NCBI GenBank assembly: GCA_011033025.1
Contig: WFMF01000186.1
Span: 186,001 to 250,000 of the forward strand
DNA: 64,000 nucleotides
Direction of reading: 5' to 3'
Source of the DNA: Beroe forskalii
Taxonomy: Eukaryota; Ctenophora; Nuda; Beroida; Beroidae
Below are positions 47,153-59,300 of the stretch, piece by piece; within the stretch, counting starts at the first letter, position 1; every line of letters starts with the position of its first letter. The position numbers and the translations under genes were made by a program. A model generated the notes under the pieces. That model made no database searches, was not told where the DNA came from, and was given only the letters and a program-made list of their open reading frames with translations.

Positions 47153-50004
47153 TAGTAAGGGCTATACCAAACATGGGTGTGAAATAAATCTTAATCTAGG
47201 TTTGAGGGTTTAATCCGATAGCATATAGGTCAAATATATACCAGAAAAAAGTCTCAAAAATTTTCGATGCGGAAACCCATTTTTGGCCACGCCCTTTTTG
47301 GGCAGTGCCCAAAAAATGAATGAACGATATCTCAGCTTCTATTTGAGGAAAAGTTATAAATGACCACTCTAACTGACGTAGAATTGTCGGTTTTGGTAGG
47401 GTAGAACATGGTTTTTAGGTTCTACCTCAACCCATTCCCGAGATAATCCCAAATTTGGCCATTTTGGCTGTCCATGAGGCCCAATATGGGCATTTGGGCA
47501 GCTTATGAGAGGGAGAACATCAGAACCGTGTAACTCGACTGGAAATGATCGGTTTATGAGGGTAGAGCTTGGTTTCAAAGCTCTATCTCAACCCGTTTCC
47601 GAATTAATCCCCATTTTGGCCATTTTGGCTGTCCATGAGGCCCAATTTGGGCATTTGGACAGCTTATGAGATGGAGAACATCGGAACCATGTAACTCAAC
47701 CGGAAATGATTGGTTTATGAGGGTAGAGCATGGTTTCAAAGCTCTATCTCAACCTAATCCCGAGATTATCCCAAATTTGGCCATATTGGCTGTCCATGAG
47801 GCCCAATTTGGGCATTTGGACAGCTTATGCTCTTATGAGATGGGGAACATCAGAACCATATAACTCGACCGGAAATGATCGGTTTATGAGGGTAGAGCAT
47901 GGTTTCAAAGCTCTATCTCAACCTATTCCCGAGACAATCCCCAATTTGGCCATTTTGGCTGTCCATGAGGCCCAATTGGGGCATTTGGACAGCTTATGAG
48001 ATGGAGAACATTGGAACCATGTAATTCGACCGGAAATGGTCGGTTTAAGAGGGCAGAGCATTGTTTTAACGCTTTATCTCAACCCTTTCCCGAGATAATG
48101 CCTAAATTTGACATATTGGCGCCCTTATGGCTCAATTGGGGCACCCAGCTGAGGTACTCAATGTGATGACTAGCTTTGTCATCAAGAAATAATTGGTTTG
48201 TGGTGTTGAAGATTTTATATCCCAAGTTCTTCACGGGATAATTCAAGCTATTGCCTTCTTGGATGATATTGGGGAAAGTCTCTCCTGCACTGTGGTTAAT
48301 GGTAGCTCCAAGACTCATGACCCTATGAACGTCGACGTTTTAACTTTTTAATAACACGTGTAATCAATTTCAGATCATCTCAACATTTTCGGTGCCATCG
48401 GTCATAGATTCGTACAATGAGGTTTATTGTTGGCCAGAGATAGAACGATCGACTTGTTAAGCTTGCTTTCACCTTCTTAGTTTCTTAACATTCATAGAAA
48501 CGTGCCCATCGGTTCATTTTGGGCTTTTGGGATACTTCAGGAGGGCGTACCGCGTAAGCCCAAGGGATTTATCCGGTTATGACCCGAGTCCATAGGATGA
48601 GGGTCTAAACCAATAAGGACCCGATCAGGCGAGTGTCTATGTATTATAGACCCGCATGAAAACGTCAGAGGGTTCTATAAGAATGTAATTGTGGGGGGGA
48701 TTGATCGTCACATTTACTTTCTGAGCCACATGGTAGTATATTTATTTTACCCGGGAATAGATAAAGGCCATAAATAGAACACAAGATTTTATTGTAGAGT
48801 TTATTGCAGAGTTTAAGGATCGAGGATGCACGCTAGATGTGATTGGTGACCTTGGCTTTAATAACCAACTTTGTAAAAAGATAAGAGGAATCATAATAAG
48901 TGCCGTTCTAGGTCAGTATATGAATGGCCATTTCGAGAAAGAGTGGAAATAGAGCCTTAAACCATGCTCTGCCCCTTAAACCGACCATTTCCGGTCGAGT
49001 TGCATGGTTGCATGGTCTCCATCTCATTAGCTGTCCAATATGGCCGAATTGGGGATTGTCTCGGGAACGGGCTGAGATAGAGCCTTTAAACCCTGCTTTA
49101 CCCTCACAAACCGACCATTTCCGGTCGAGTTGGATGGTTCTGATGGTCTTCATCTCATAAGTTGTCCAAATGCCCAAATTGGGCCTCATGGACAGCCAAT
49201 ATGGCCAAATTGGGGATTATCTCGGGAATAGGTTGAGATAGAGCTTTGAAACCATGCTCTACCCTCATAAACCGATCATTTCCGGTCGAGTTACATGGTT
49301 CTGATGTTCTCCATCTCATAAGCTGCCAAATGCCCAAATGTGGCCTTATGGACAGCCAATATGGCCAAATTGGGGATTATCTCGGGAATAAGTAGAGATA
49401 GAGCTTTGAAACCATGCTCTACCCTCATAAACCGATCATTTCCGGTTGAGTTACATGGTTCTGATGTTCTCCATCTCATAAGCTGTCCAAATGCCCAAAT
49501 TGGGCCTCATGGACAGCCAAAATGACCAAAATGGGGATTATCTCGGAAACGGGTTAAGATAGAGCTTTGAAACCAAGCTCTGCCCTCATAAACCGATCAT
49601 TTCCAGTCGAGTTACATGGTTCTGATGTTCTCCCTCTCATAAGCTGCCCAAATGCCCATATTGGGCCTCATGGACAGCCAAAATGGCCAAATTTGGGATT
49701 ATGTCGGGAATGGGTTGAGATAGAAACTTAAAACCATGTTCTACCCTACCAAAACCGACAATTCTACGTCAGTTAGAGTGGTCATTTATAACTTTTCCTC
49801 AAAAGAAGCTGAGATATCGTTCATTCATTTTTTGGGCACTGCCCAAAAAGGGTGTGGCCAAAAAAATGGGTTTCGCATCGAAAATTTTTGAGACTTTTTT
49901 TTCTGGTATATATTTGACCTATATGCTATCGAATTAAACCCTCAAACCTAGATTAAGATTTATTTCACACCCATGTTCAGATATATCAAATATAGCCCTT
50001 ACTA
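47153..50004. mobile_element. foldback transposon with long inverted arms of tandem units
   Basis: The ends are perfect inverted copies of TAGTAAGGGCTATA (47153-47166 and 49991-50004). High similarity continues inward through the whole arm (about 0.85 kb left, about 1.05 kb right). Each arm begins with a unique ~230-bp subterminal part and then holds four to five tandem units of about 160 bp. These contain ctgtccatgaggccc, aatgatcggtttatgag and ggtttcaaagctctatctcaac. The flanks are ataaacataa (47143-47152) and ataaacaaaa (50005-50014), a ~10-bp target duplication with one mismatch. The ~0.9-kb centre (48.02-48.91 kb) has no recognised transposase. Arm structure and duplication length suggest a Mutator-like or similar foldback element. 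Confidence 0.85.
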
Positions 50005-50014
50005 ATAAACAAAA

Positions 50015-50359
50015 TAAAGATTAACAATATAACATGATATATAAATGGAAAATGGAAGTAGATTATCAAGAAATTGTCCCATCTAGTTAAATAAGGGAAG
50101 TCATGAAGAAGCCACCACAGTAAACAGTCCACAAAGGGAACCTTTTCAAACAAAGCTCCAAAACCCTGAGCACAAGCAACTTTCAACCCTCTGTCAAGCT
50201 ATATCAATGGTTCACAAATACACAATCAGCGGCGAAGAAAAACTTCACTAACATGATAAAGTTTAGAGCGGCCGATTGATGACACACAAAATCCATTTTC
50301 TCGCAGCACACTATACCTCACAAGTCCATCAAACCTTTTTCTCCTCCTGTCTCTCACTC
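50015..50359. other. 3' flank of the calumenin gene
   Basis: AT-rich sequence between the foldback element and the calumenin stop codon. It presumably holds the 3' UTR. Confidence 0.4.
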
Positions 50360-53300
50360 TTAGAGCTCCTCATGCAGCAGTCTGCCGTAGTCAGTGGCCT
50401 GGGACCCCACGAACAGGTCGTGGTGTTCCAGGATCTCTTCGTAGGAGAGAACTCCGTCTCCGTTGGAATCAGCTTTACCGACAAGTGGGAGTTAGGAGGG
50501 AAGTGGGAGTTGGGAGGGAAGTGGGAGTAAGGATGGAAGTGGGAGTTAGGAGGGAAGTGGGAGTTAGGAGGGAAGTGGGAGTTAGGAGGGAAGTGGGAGT
50601 TAGGAGGGAAGTGGGAGTTAGGAGGGAAGTGGGAGTCAGGAGGGAAGTGGGAGTTAGGAGTGAAGTAGGAGATAGTAGGGAAGTGGGAGTAAGGAGGGAA
50701 GTGGGAGTTGGGATGGTGTGGTAATTGCTCCAGAACTTGGGAAACTGGGGAGCCAAGGATTGGGGAAATTTTTCAGAAACTTCACTGATTTATCTGGAAA
50801 CTTGTGGCCTGAAATCTTTAAAAAATTTGGCAAGAAATTTTGTGAAGTATAATGGTACAATACATACATTGTACATTGTACAGTATATGTATACATTTCA
50901 TTGTACTCACACCGACGAGGTGCTCAGCCTCCTCCTCACTGTAATGAACCTCGCTCGGCACTATCCAAGCCTCCACCTCCTCTCTATCCAGATACCCATC
51001 CCCGTTCTTATCCTTATCCTCCTTGAACGCTTTCTTCTCCTGCTCGATCCAATCTGTAGGCAAAGGAGAGTGAGTTGGGCAGTTAGGTGTAAATCTTCAG
51101 AACTTTCGAATTCGGTGGTAATGAAGATTTGCCACGGCCCACGATTGTCTAAAATTATGCACTGCGCGCGCATATCGATCGAAATAATTGCAGGTAGTGC
51201 GCGAAGACCCGAGTATCTGAATTCTGAGGATTCTTACCTACCAAGGACCAAGGTAATCATTCCATTAGCAAAAGGGGACATTTGCACCGCGAAGAAAGGG
51301 CCATGATTATGTATGTTCTTGGAATTGAGGTGCCAAATGTTGCTCAAATTGTGAAATTTCTGTATTCATATTTCATCTTGCTATCTTGGTATGAATATTC
51401 ATTATCGAAATTTGAATGAAGAAGCTGTATACACGGCAAATTACGATCAATATCATTAGGCATAATGAAATAATTAGATGAGTCCGGGACTGATTACCTG
51501 TAATTACTTGTACGTGTCTGAACTTTACATACATTACTCAGGAGGTACCAGGGTTTGTGCACAGAAATTTTATGATTCCACAATGTACGAAAGAATGTGA
51601 TGATGCGACGACACTGATTGTAATTAATGTTCATTGTAAAAACTGTGTACATAAAACGACTGAATAGTCGTATTATTTTTGCGATGAAAGAACGGAATAA
51701 ATCTCAGTACCTATCATTACTGCCGTGTGTGAATTATCACTCTGTATGGTGTATGTATTGTGCTAATTGTAAAAGAAGAAAAAAAGAGGGAAAAAGAGCT
51801 AACGGAATCGAGTGTAGGTATCTATTAGGTGGGAGGTAACCCCAACCAGTTTTAAACTTTACAAACATACTTGATATAATCACCGATAAGGTGTTACATA
51901 ATATATTTATCACGCAAATGTACGATGTGTCAGACTAGAGACACCCAGTCCGTTCCAGTGGTCCCAATAGGGACTATAAGACAAAACGTGACGTAGTGAC
52001 GTAAACATGCCAGAGACTCGTAGCGTTTGGTGTCACAGAATTACGGCGGGTTCTGTCACAGAACTGCAGCGGATTCTGTAATAGAACTGCGGCGGATTCT
52101 GTCACAGAACTGCGGTCGGTTCTGTCACAGAACTGCAGCGGATTCTGTCATAGAACTGCGGTCGGTTCTGTCACGGAACTGCAGCGGGTTTCGTCACAGT
52201 GCAGCCACTGTTTCTGACACGGAAACGGCGACCTTAGTTGTTAATTTTGCATCGATGAAAACTAAATTTTTTAAATTCCTTAATGGAACTTAATGGATAC
52301 TACCTATCCATTTGAAGTATCAGTTTCTAGTGTTTTGTTAACCACCACGTTTAAATAAAAAGAAACTAGAGATAGGCGCAAGATTCAAGCTTTTAAAAGG
52401 TCTTGTGATATTGTACGTGTGTGACGAATGTAAAGCTTTTACTCTTTAAAGAAAAGAAAAATCAAAAAGGATGGAAAACAATTAGCTCCATAGTTACATA
52501 ATAGCCACAAAACATTAGCAATTGTCTTGTAAAACCTTTATAAACATAGGTCTACAATACTATCGAATCGTAATTCAGCTCTTTATACCATATTTAGACC
52601 TTAGACTTTTCTCAGTACAAATATATGCAGATCTGGCGATTCATATGCATTTGAATTTCGAGAAATACGCAAAAATTAAATTTTCTCACCTTTTTCTACG
52701 TCATCATCATCGTCGTCGTCATCGTCATCGTCGTCGTCATCAATGTCTGCGTCGTCCATGAACTCTCCGAGGTATTCAGCCAGGGATATTTTGCCGTCAT
52801 CATCCTCATCCATGTCGTCCATTGTCTCGTCAACGACCACGCCTGAATGAGATGGTGCGATCAATGATAGGTTATCCAAATAACTCAGAGGGGGTGATGA
52901 TGAGAAAAAAACATTTCGAACAAGACAACCCGGACAATCCTTTACGCTAGATTTTCTTGAACACAACTACATTTACTTTAACATGCCTATTATACCCCAG
53001 GGTGCGCAAAAATAGGCAGTTTAACGCCATCAACTTACAGCTTTGCGCAAAGATGATGGCATATGAAGTGGGCGTATTAATTTCGAATGTAGCCCCACAT
53101 AAACGTCCTACCTGGTAGAAGTTAGCAGCATCACATCAGATAACGTGGCACTACAGCTGTGAGAAACGTGTATTATAGTCTCAGAGTCTCACAAAACCTG
53201 ATGTTGAACGTGGCAACACTACAGTGGCGTACTCTTCTAGGTGGTATAACAAAGACCAGTGTGTTTTAACTTTTAAAACCACAGGTGGATGTGAGGTGGT

Positions 53301-56300
53301 GTAATTTATGTGAACTTTACTATAATACTCCCCTTGACAAAGGAAACATGTCAGCTTAGTAAGTTACATTCTTTTGAGTGTTAGTAAACAAATACTGGCA
53401 ACCGGTCATTGTCATTGATAAAAAGCCATCTGGTGCAGTGAACAGTCATTGTTTTAGTGGCAAAGCATCATGATATTATATGTAAAAACACACATGAGAT
53501 ACATGACCTATAACATTGCTCTGAACAGTCACACGTCTTCTTATTTGTGACTGTTGCATATAATAAGTTTATTGCATAGTAAGTCTATAACGAAATGGAA
53601 ATTTCCGATGACGCCATTATAACGTCGAAAGGCAGTTTTTTGTGATGTTCTTAATAATATTGCAAAGATTTCCTACTGTTGGAGTTATTAAGTTGGCGCC
53701 CTGAGCTTTTTGTATAGTTGAGTAGACATTATTACCTACACGTCACTACACAGTCTAATTCCTAGCGAATACAAACGCATTATGACAGGTGCAGATGCAC
53801 CGCTTTCAATTACTGAGATATAGATCATGATACCCATTTCCACCACCATTATAAGGCTGGCCGGGGCTGTCCCGCCCATAACCCATTTACTCAATATAAG
53901 TTATATCTATGTATATATTGCCATCAAAACCGCTGGACGGTTGGTCAAGCAACCCCCCGCGGGGTGGAATGTCTCAAAGGGAACCTGTAAAGAGACTAAA
54001 TGTTCTGACAACATCCAAACCCGAGGGGGGTAACTAGACCAACCATCCAACGGTTTTGGTGGCTATACAATTTGAGTAATTTAAGTGTAATCGGGTGCCA
54101 TAAATGAAAATTATACAGTTTGACGTGCAGAGGTTAGTGAGATGGCGTCATTAACTTGCGAGACAATGGAGGCGATAATTCTGCGGGTCGAAAGACGAAA
54201 TTCGGAAATACGAAATTCTTTTTTCAATACTAACCAATAAAGTATGAACTTTCAAGGAACTTTCAATTATAATTTAAATAACAAAGGCATTGTTATACAA
54301 ATAGCACGAACTAGCTCAGTGAATTGGTGATAATGGTGATAATGAGATAAGATGATAAAAAGAACGGTCTAGTGAAAAGGGATGAATTGTGTGACAGGAC
54401 CAAAGTGCTGTTCAGCATTGCAGCCACTGAGGGAATGATGATGATGTCATTTATGAAATCTTATTGAATACAGTTACGCTTGATTAATCATCTTATTACT
54501 CAACTCTGCAAAATTGATTGTTTAAATAGCGTCAATTCAATGAGGTACATTTGCGAAATCGTGGCATCAACAAAAAATATTTCATCTCGAAAGTCACACA
54601 ATGATTTGATTCACTAATTCATTCTAAAGTTCTAACATCTTTTTAATTTTAAAAGTCCATAAGAATTGAAGCTTCTCTAGATTTTTCTAGGTTTTCCAGT
54701 ACTTTTCCGAACTCAACAGCAACTCTACTCATCTCTATTGCCTTTTGTACCGTCCATGTATCCTGCACCTTCACTAGTATTCTGCTCAAGAGATCTTAGC
54801 TATCTCTTCCTGCCGTCCTTCCGCCCCGTTCCATCCATGTCCTTCTTCTTTTCCTTCCGTATCTTCCCCTTTCTTTCCATGTGGTTCCGTCTGGTCGCCT
54901 TTTCCTCCATGTCTTTCTGTTTCTTCCTCTTTCTGTGGTCTTGAGAAGCAGTCCCTAATCTTCTGCAGTCCCAGCGTGATATCGCTGTTATACACAGGGT
55001 TCACAAGGCTGTTCACCGGTATTAAGCAGATCGCAATGACCTGGAACCAGGCGTCAGGGACGTATTTCTGGGTGAAATGGTAGTAAATCATCACACCTAG
55101 AATGGTAAGCCAAGACACGAGCTTTGTTCCTATTATCATTGAAACTTTTCTCCTTAATTTCATCTCTTCATCGTTGTTATTGCCTGCCTGGTTTACGATT
55201 CTTCGTGAGCGGATGAATGTGTAAAGAATAAGTTTGTACAAAACAGATATTGTGCCCAGCACAATCACAATGGCGAATAGGTAGATGCTTTTGTAAACTT
55301 GAAGTGACTTTCGGAAACTGAAGATGTCTTGAACACAAACCGGTGTCCAGCTGTAAAAGGAAATTTCATGATTATCGAAGAGCTCAGGAACATTTGTAAT
55401 AGACCTAAGTGCATCCAGTTTTTCGTATAATCCTAAGGTGTCATTCCTCCCAAAGTATTGTGAATATATCCGCTCTATGTGACTGGTGTTGCTGAAATCA
55501 TCCATGATGAACGGGTTGGACTTTGAGAACGTTATTTTCACCCTGAAAATCTCCTGTACCTCTTCGATTGGCACGAGTGGTAGAGCCGAGTGCATTGCGT
55601 TCAAGATACCAAAGCAATGTGGATGCAATCAAAACTTTAGAGAAAGATATGCCTTGGGAGAAGGCATGTGAGCACTTGTGAGCTCTGGTAATGCTCATTA
55701 GCAGAACAGTTAGGAGGGATCCATGGGATGAGAGATTGTAGATGAACCCCAAAGTTTTGCAAGCCCACCCAACCCTCCAATAATTGTCAAACCTGCAATA
55801 TGTGCCATGGAACTTAATATTAGCAACCACCAAAGATAACAGATAGATTCCCATCAAAGAGTCATAGAAGGCAATTTGAATTTTGAGTATGATATCAACT
55901 TTAACATGGTTCTGCTGGCTTTTATTAAGAATAGAGAACTGTTTCCATATCGACGCAGGATTCATCGCTAAATTGGCAATGCAAGAGAAAACAAGCCAAG
56001 CGAAGACAGCGTTATTTCGCACAAGGTATTCGTCAGAAGAAAGTGGGGAATTGGTACAACTGGCGCACTCATCGTTTCCGTTTTCACAATCCTTATAACT
56101 GTCACAAACAGCACTCTGTGGAATCCAAGATATCATTCCTGACTGCCAATCTGTACAATAAAATCGCCCCAAACAGTTGGCCTCATCGGAACTATCACGA
56201 CAGTCTAACTGTCCATCGCAAACGAACTCTACGCCCACTTCTTGGTAGTAAACATCGAATGAAGAAGATGAGGCACACTTGAACGCTACGAAGAAAGCAG

Positions 56301-59300
56301 AGTTGCTGTGGCCCAAATGCTGGCAATTCTCCGGTGAGAGAAGTCCTTTGCAGTGTTCCTCACATAGCCGTGTAAAGTTTACTCTCCTCAACCTGTAATC
56401 ATCCTTATCGATTTCAAGACTCACTATGTTACTTACGCACTGAACCGAATTTTCTTCTTCAGTTAACTTGTCGGGCATTGTCAAGTTTGTGCAGTGGGAA
56501 TTAAAGTCACAATCCGTGAGTGGTTCCAGGTAGGTTAGCGTTTGAAATCCGTAACAGAGATTATACTTTGAAAATGTGAATTCCTTGGAGAAATTGCCTA
56601 CAAGGGAAAACTCGTCGCTTGTATCCTTACAAGTGAAGCTGACTAAGCCATCACACACCCTCTCATCTGAAGCATCCAAGCAATCGTACCTCCCGTCACA
56701 CACCTTCTTAAGATCGAGACAACCCTGCCTGTCAGCACAGTAGAAAAGGGAGGTGTTAGACTTGGGACAATCACACTCATCATTCAGACAGAAGGATACT
56801 CCATTACACAGTTGTATTGGCTCCAGCCTGCAATACCAAGCGTCAGACAAGCATGCCTCCGGAATTTGTCTCTTTCGCCAGTTTGTACATGAAGCAAAAC
56901 TAGGGTCGAAATGGACACATCAACTTTCTTTCTTCGGTATCATTGGCAAATAAAATACTGCTGTTGGACAACGGTACTTTTGTGTGTCCATAAAGTGGAA
57001 CACTATTACAGGGTGAAAAGACGATATCCATGTCAATCATTAAATGCTCATGTTTGGTTCGGTAATCGAAGTAACGGACATCTTCAGCAAAGGAAATATC
57101 GAACAGCGACCCGATGAAGGAAGCATCAAGTTCATTCCTGCAAAATTAAGTTGCATCTTTGACCATTGTAAGATTGTAACTTTGTAAGGCTCTTATATAG
57201 AGCGACGCTTGAATAGTGCCCCTTATTGTCTCTCTAATTGTTGCATTATTTGATGCAAATCTATTGTTTTACAATTATGCTCTGAGCTACATTACAGATG
57301 TGAAGAATATCACTTATAGAATCGAAATAGAGTTTCTGCAGAGCATTTGATAAAGATCTTTAAGGGAAACAATGGCCAAGCCTTGCGTTTCAAATCATCG
57401 AGCTTTTGAGAAATTCTTTGATTGGTTAATAATATTTTCAAATATACCGTAATTCGGGTACTCATCTTGCAGCGATGCACAATGCCATTAAACTACTACC
57501 CTGTTGCGTGTTGAATAACGGGCATGATACTCGGTCACATGGTTCTACACGTAATTGGAGACATATTGGAACAATAGGTTGCGACTTGAAACACCGGCAA
57601 ATAGTGAATTTCTTCTTTTCTTCGTATTGAAGCATATTCCTGCTAGTCTCTTCCTCTCTCACTCCTTTACTTAGTGATGTTGCCATGTTGAGATCAGTGC
57701 ACCACGTGCAGAGCAACACAGTGAAACGAGCAGACCTCCTGTCTTTGAAAATGTTCAAATCATGCGGAAACAAATTGTTTATACTCTTCCAAGTTATCAA
57801 TTGCTCGCCAAAACCGTTAGACGGTTGTCGTAGTAACCCCCAGCTGAGTTGGGTATGGTCAGGGCATTTTGTCACATCCATTATGTCAGTTCACCGCGCT
57901 CGCCAGGACACGAATTGTGTCGTCTGTAACACTAAAATCTCTAACTCATACCCTGGTCAGTAACGTCTCTTTAGCTTATTGATAAAACCGACTCTTCTAA
58001 ACATTTTACGACGAATTGTTCTTGATGGGTCCAAACCTTCCATTTCTTTCCCGAAGGGGTTCCCGCCTGGCGCCCTGGCCAGGGCGGGAACCTCACTCCT
58101 CAGATCAATACCCTATATTTACAAAAAAGCAGTTTTGGAGACATCAATTGCATAATTTAAGTCGTGATTGATTTGAACAGCTTACTTTAACATTTGGGGC
58201 GAAATATGATCAGCATTACAACAGCTGCTCATATGAATCTTTGATGCATTGCTTATTTAAACTTTAAATCCTAGATACCTGGCAACAGTAATTAGCAATT
58301 TAAATCACAGAGATTCCCTATCTATAACATTGGTAACCTGGAGTCCCCATTAGCCAAATACCAACATGGTTTCCCTGATGATCTATCAGTACATCTACTT
58401 TGTGATTGATGGAAGTATTGATGTATTATAATGGATACAGGTCATTGCTGCCACGGCACCTCAAAGGATAAAGATATAATAAGGGCGTCTTCAGGTTTGG
58501 CACGAATACCATGTGACAGGAAGAAAAACATGAATACACTAATACAGGATTGTGTGTGACTTTGTCTCACTGATAGGCCAGATTATAAGGTTCCTATTCA
58601 ATATTTATGAAATTGGTGCGCTCTATGGTCAATTGATCATTATAGTGTCCTGGGTAAACCGGGTTCTGGGATGTAGGGATGTAGATAACTAATTAAAAGG
58701 ATGTTTATCCTGAGATCTAACGCTCATGATTTTGAATTTCTACAGTTCCAGTCGCAGGTTCAAACATTAGAGAGCGTCATATCTGTGGCTATCTGGGGTT
58801 GTATCTGGGTACTGAATACTGATAGTAGGTACCTTTAGAAGTTTAGAGAGTAATTTAGGAAGAATAAAGTGAAAAGAGAATCCAGCGAGGTTGATGATAA
58901 AGCAGAATTTCAACCGAGACATTTGTTAGATTTGATCCTAATTCTAGTGACTCTAGAGTTCATGCTAGTAATTCATAAAATCGACAATGAACCGCACTGA
59001 AGTCTTGATTATTAAGGGAGTTATTAAGGGAGGGTTAAAATAGTAATGCGGTTTTGGTCTTGGGATGTGAATTGTGAACTGTATTTGTATCTGTGTAGGG
59101 CTATAAGCATACTGAACTTTGTAGGAAATTGTGAGTCTTACTTTGCGTAGGTACTAGAGTACTAGGCAGTACTAGGTATGTACTGGTAATCGGTATTGGT
59201 GTCTCTACAAAATGTCTGCACCGATGTGTGTCTGTCTGTAAGAAATCTGTATTTATCTCACAGTGTCCACTGTCCCACTTAGTTCTGCATGAATATGCAC

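Noticed and set aside
47666..49525. Several 60-90-codon frames with shared sequence (NSTGNDRFMRVEHGFKALSQP)
   Set aside because: Translations of the ~160-bp tandem units of the foldback element; no independent coding evidence.
50475..50756. Open frames with repeated LLTPTS or VRREVG
   Set aside because: Products of the 18-bp intron minisatellite next to the last calumenin exon.
57462..57881. 139-codon minus-strand frame as the missing 5' exon of the nested GPCR
   Set aside because: It overlaps a MITE terminus, has no signal peptide or LDLa pattern, and gives no clear splice link to 57137.
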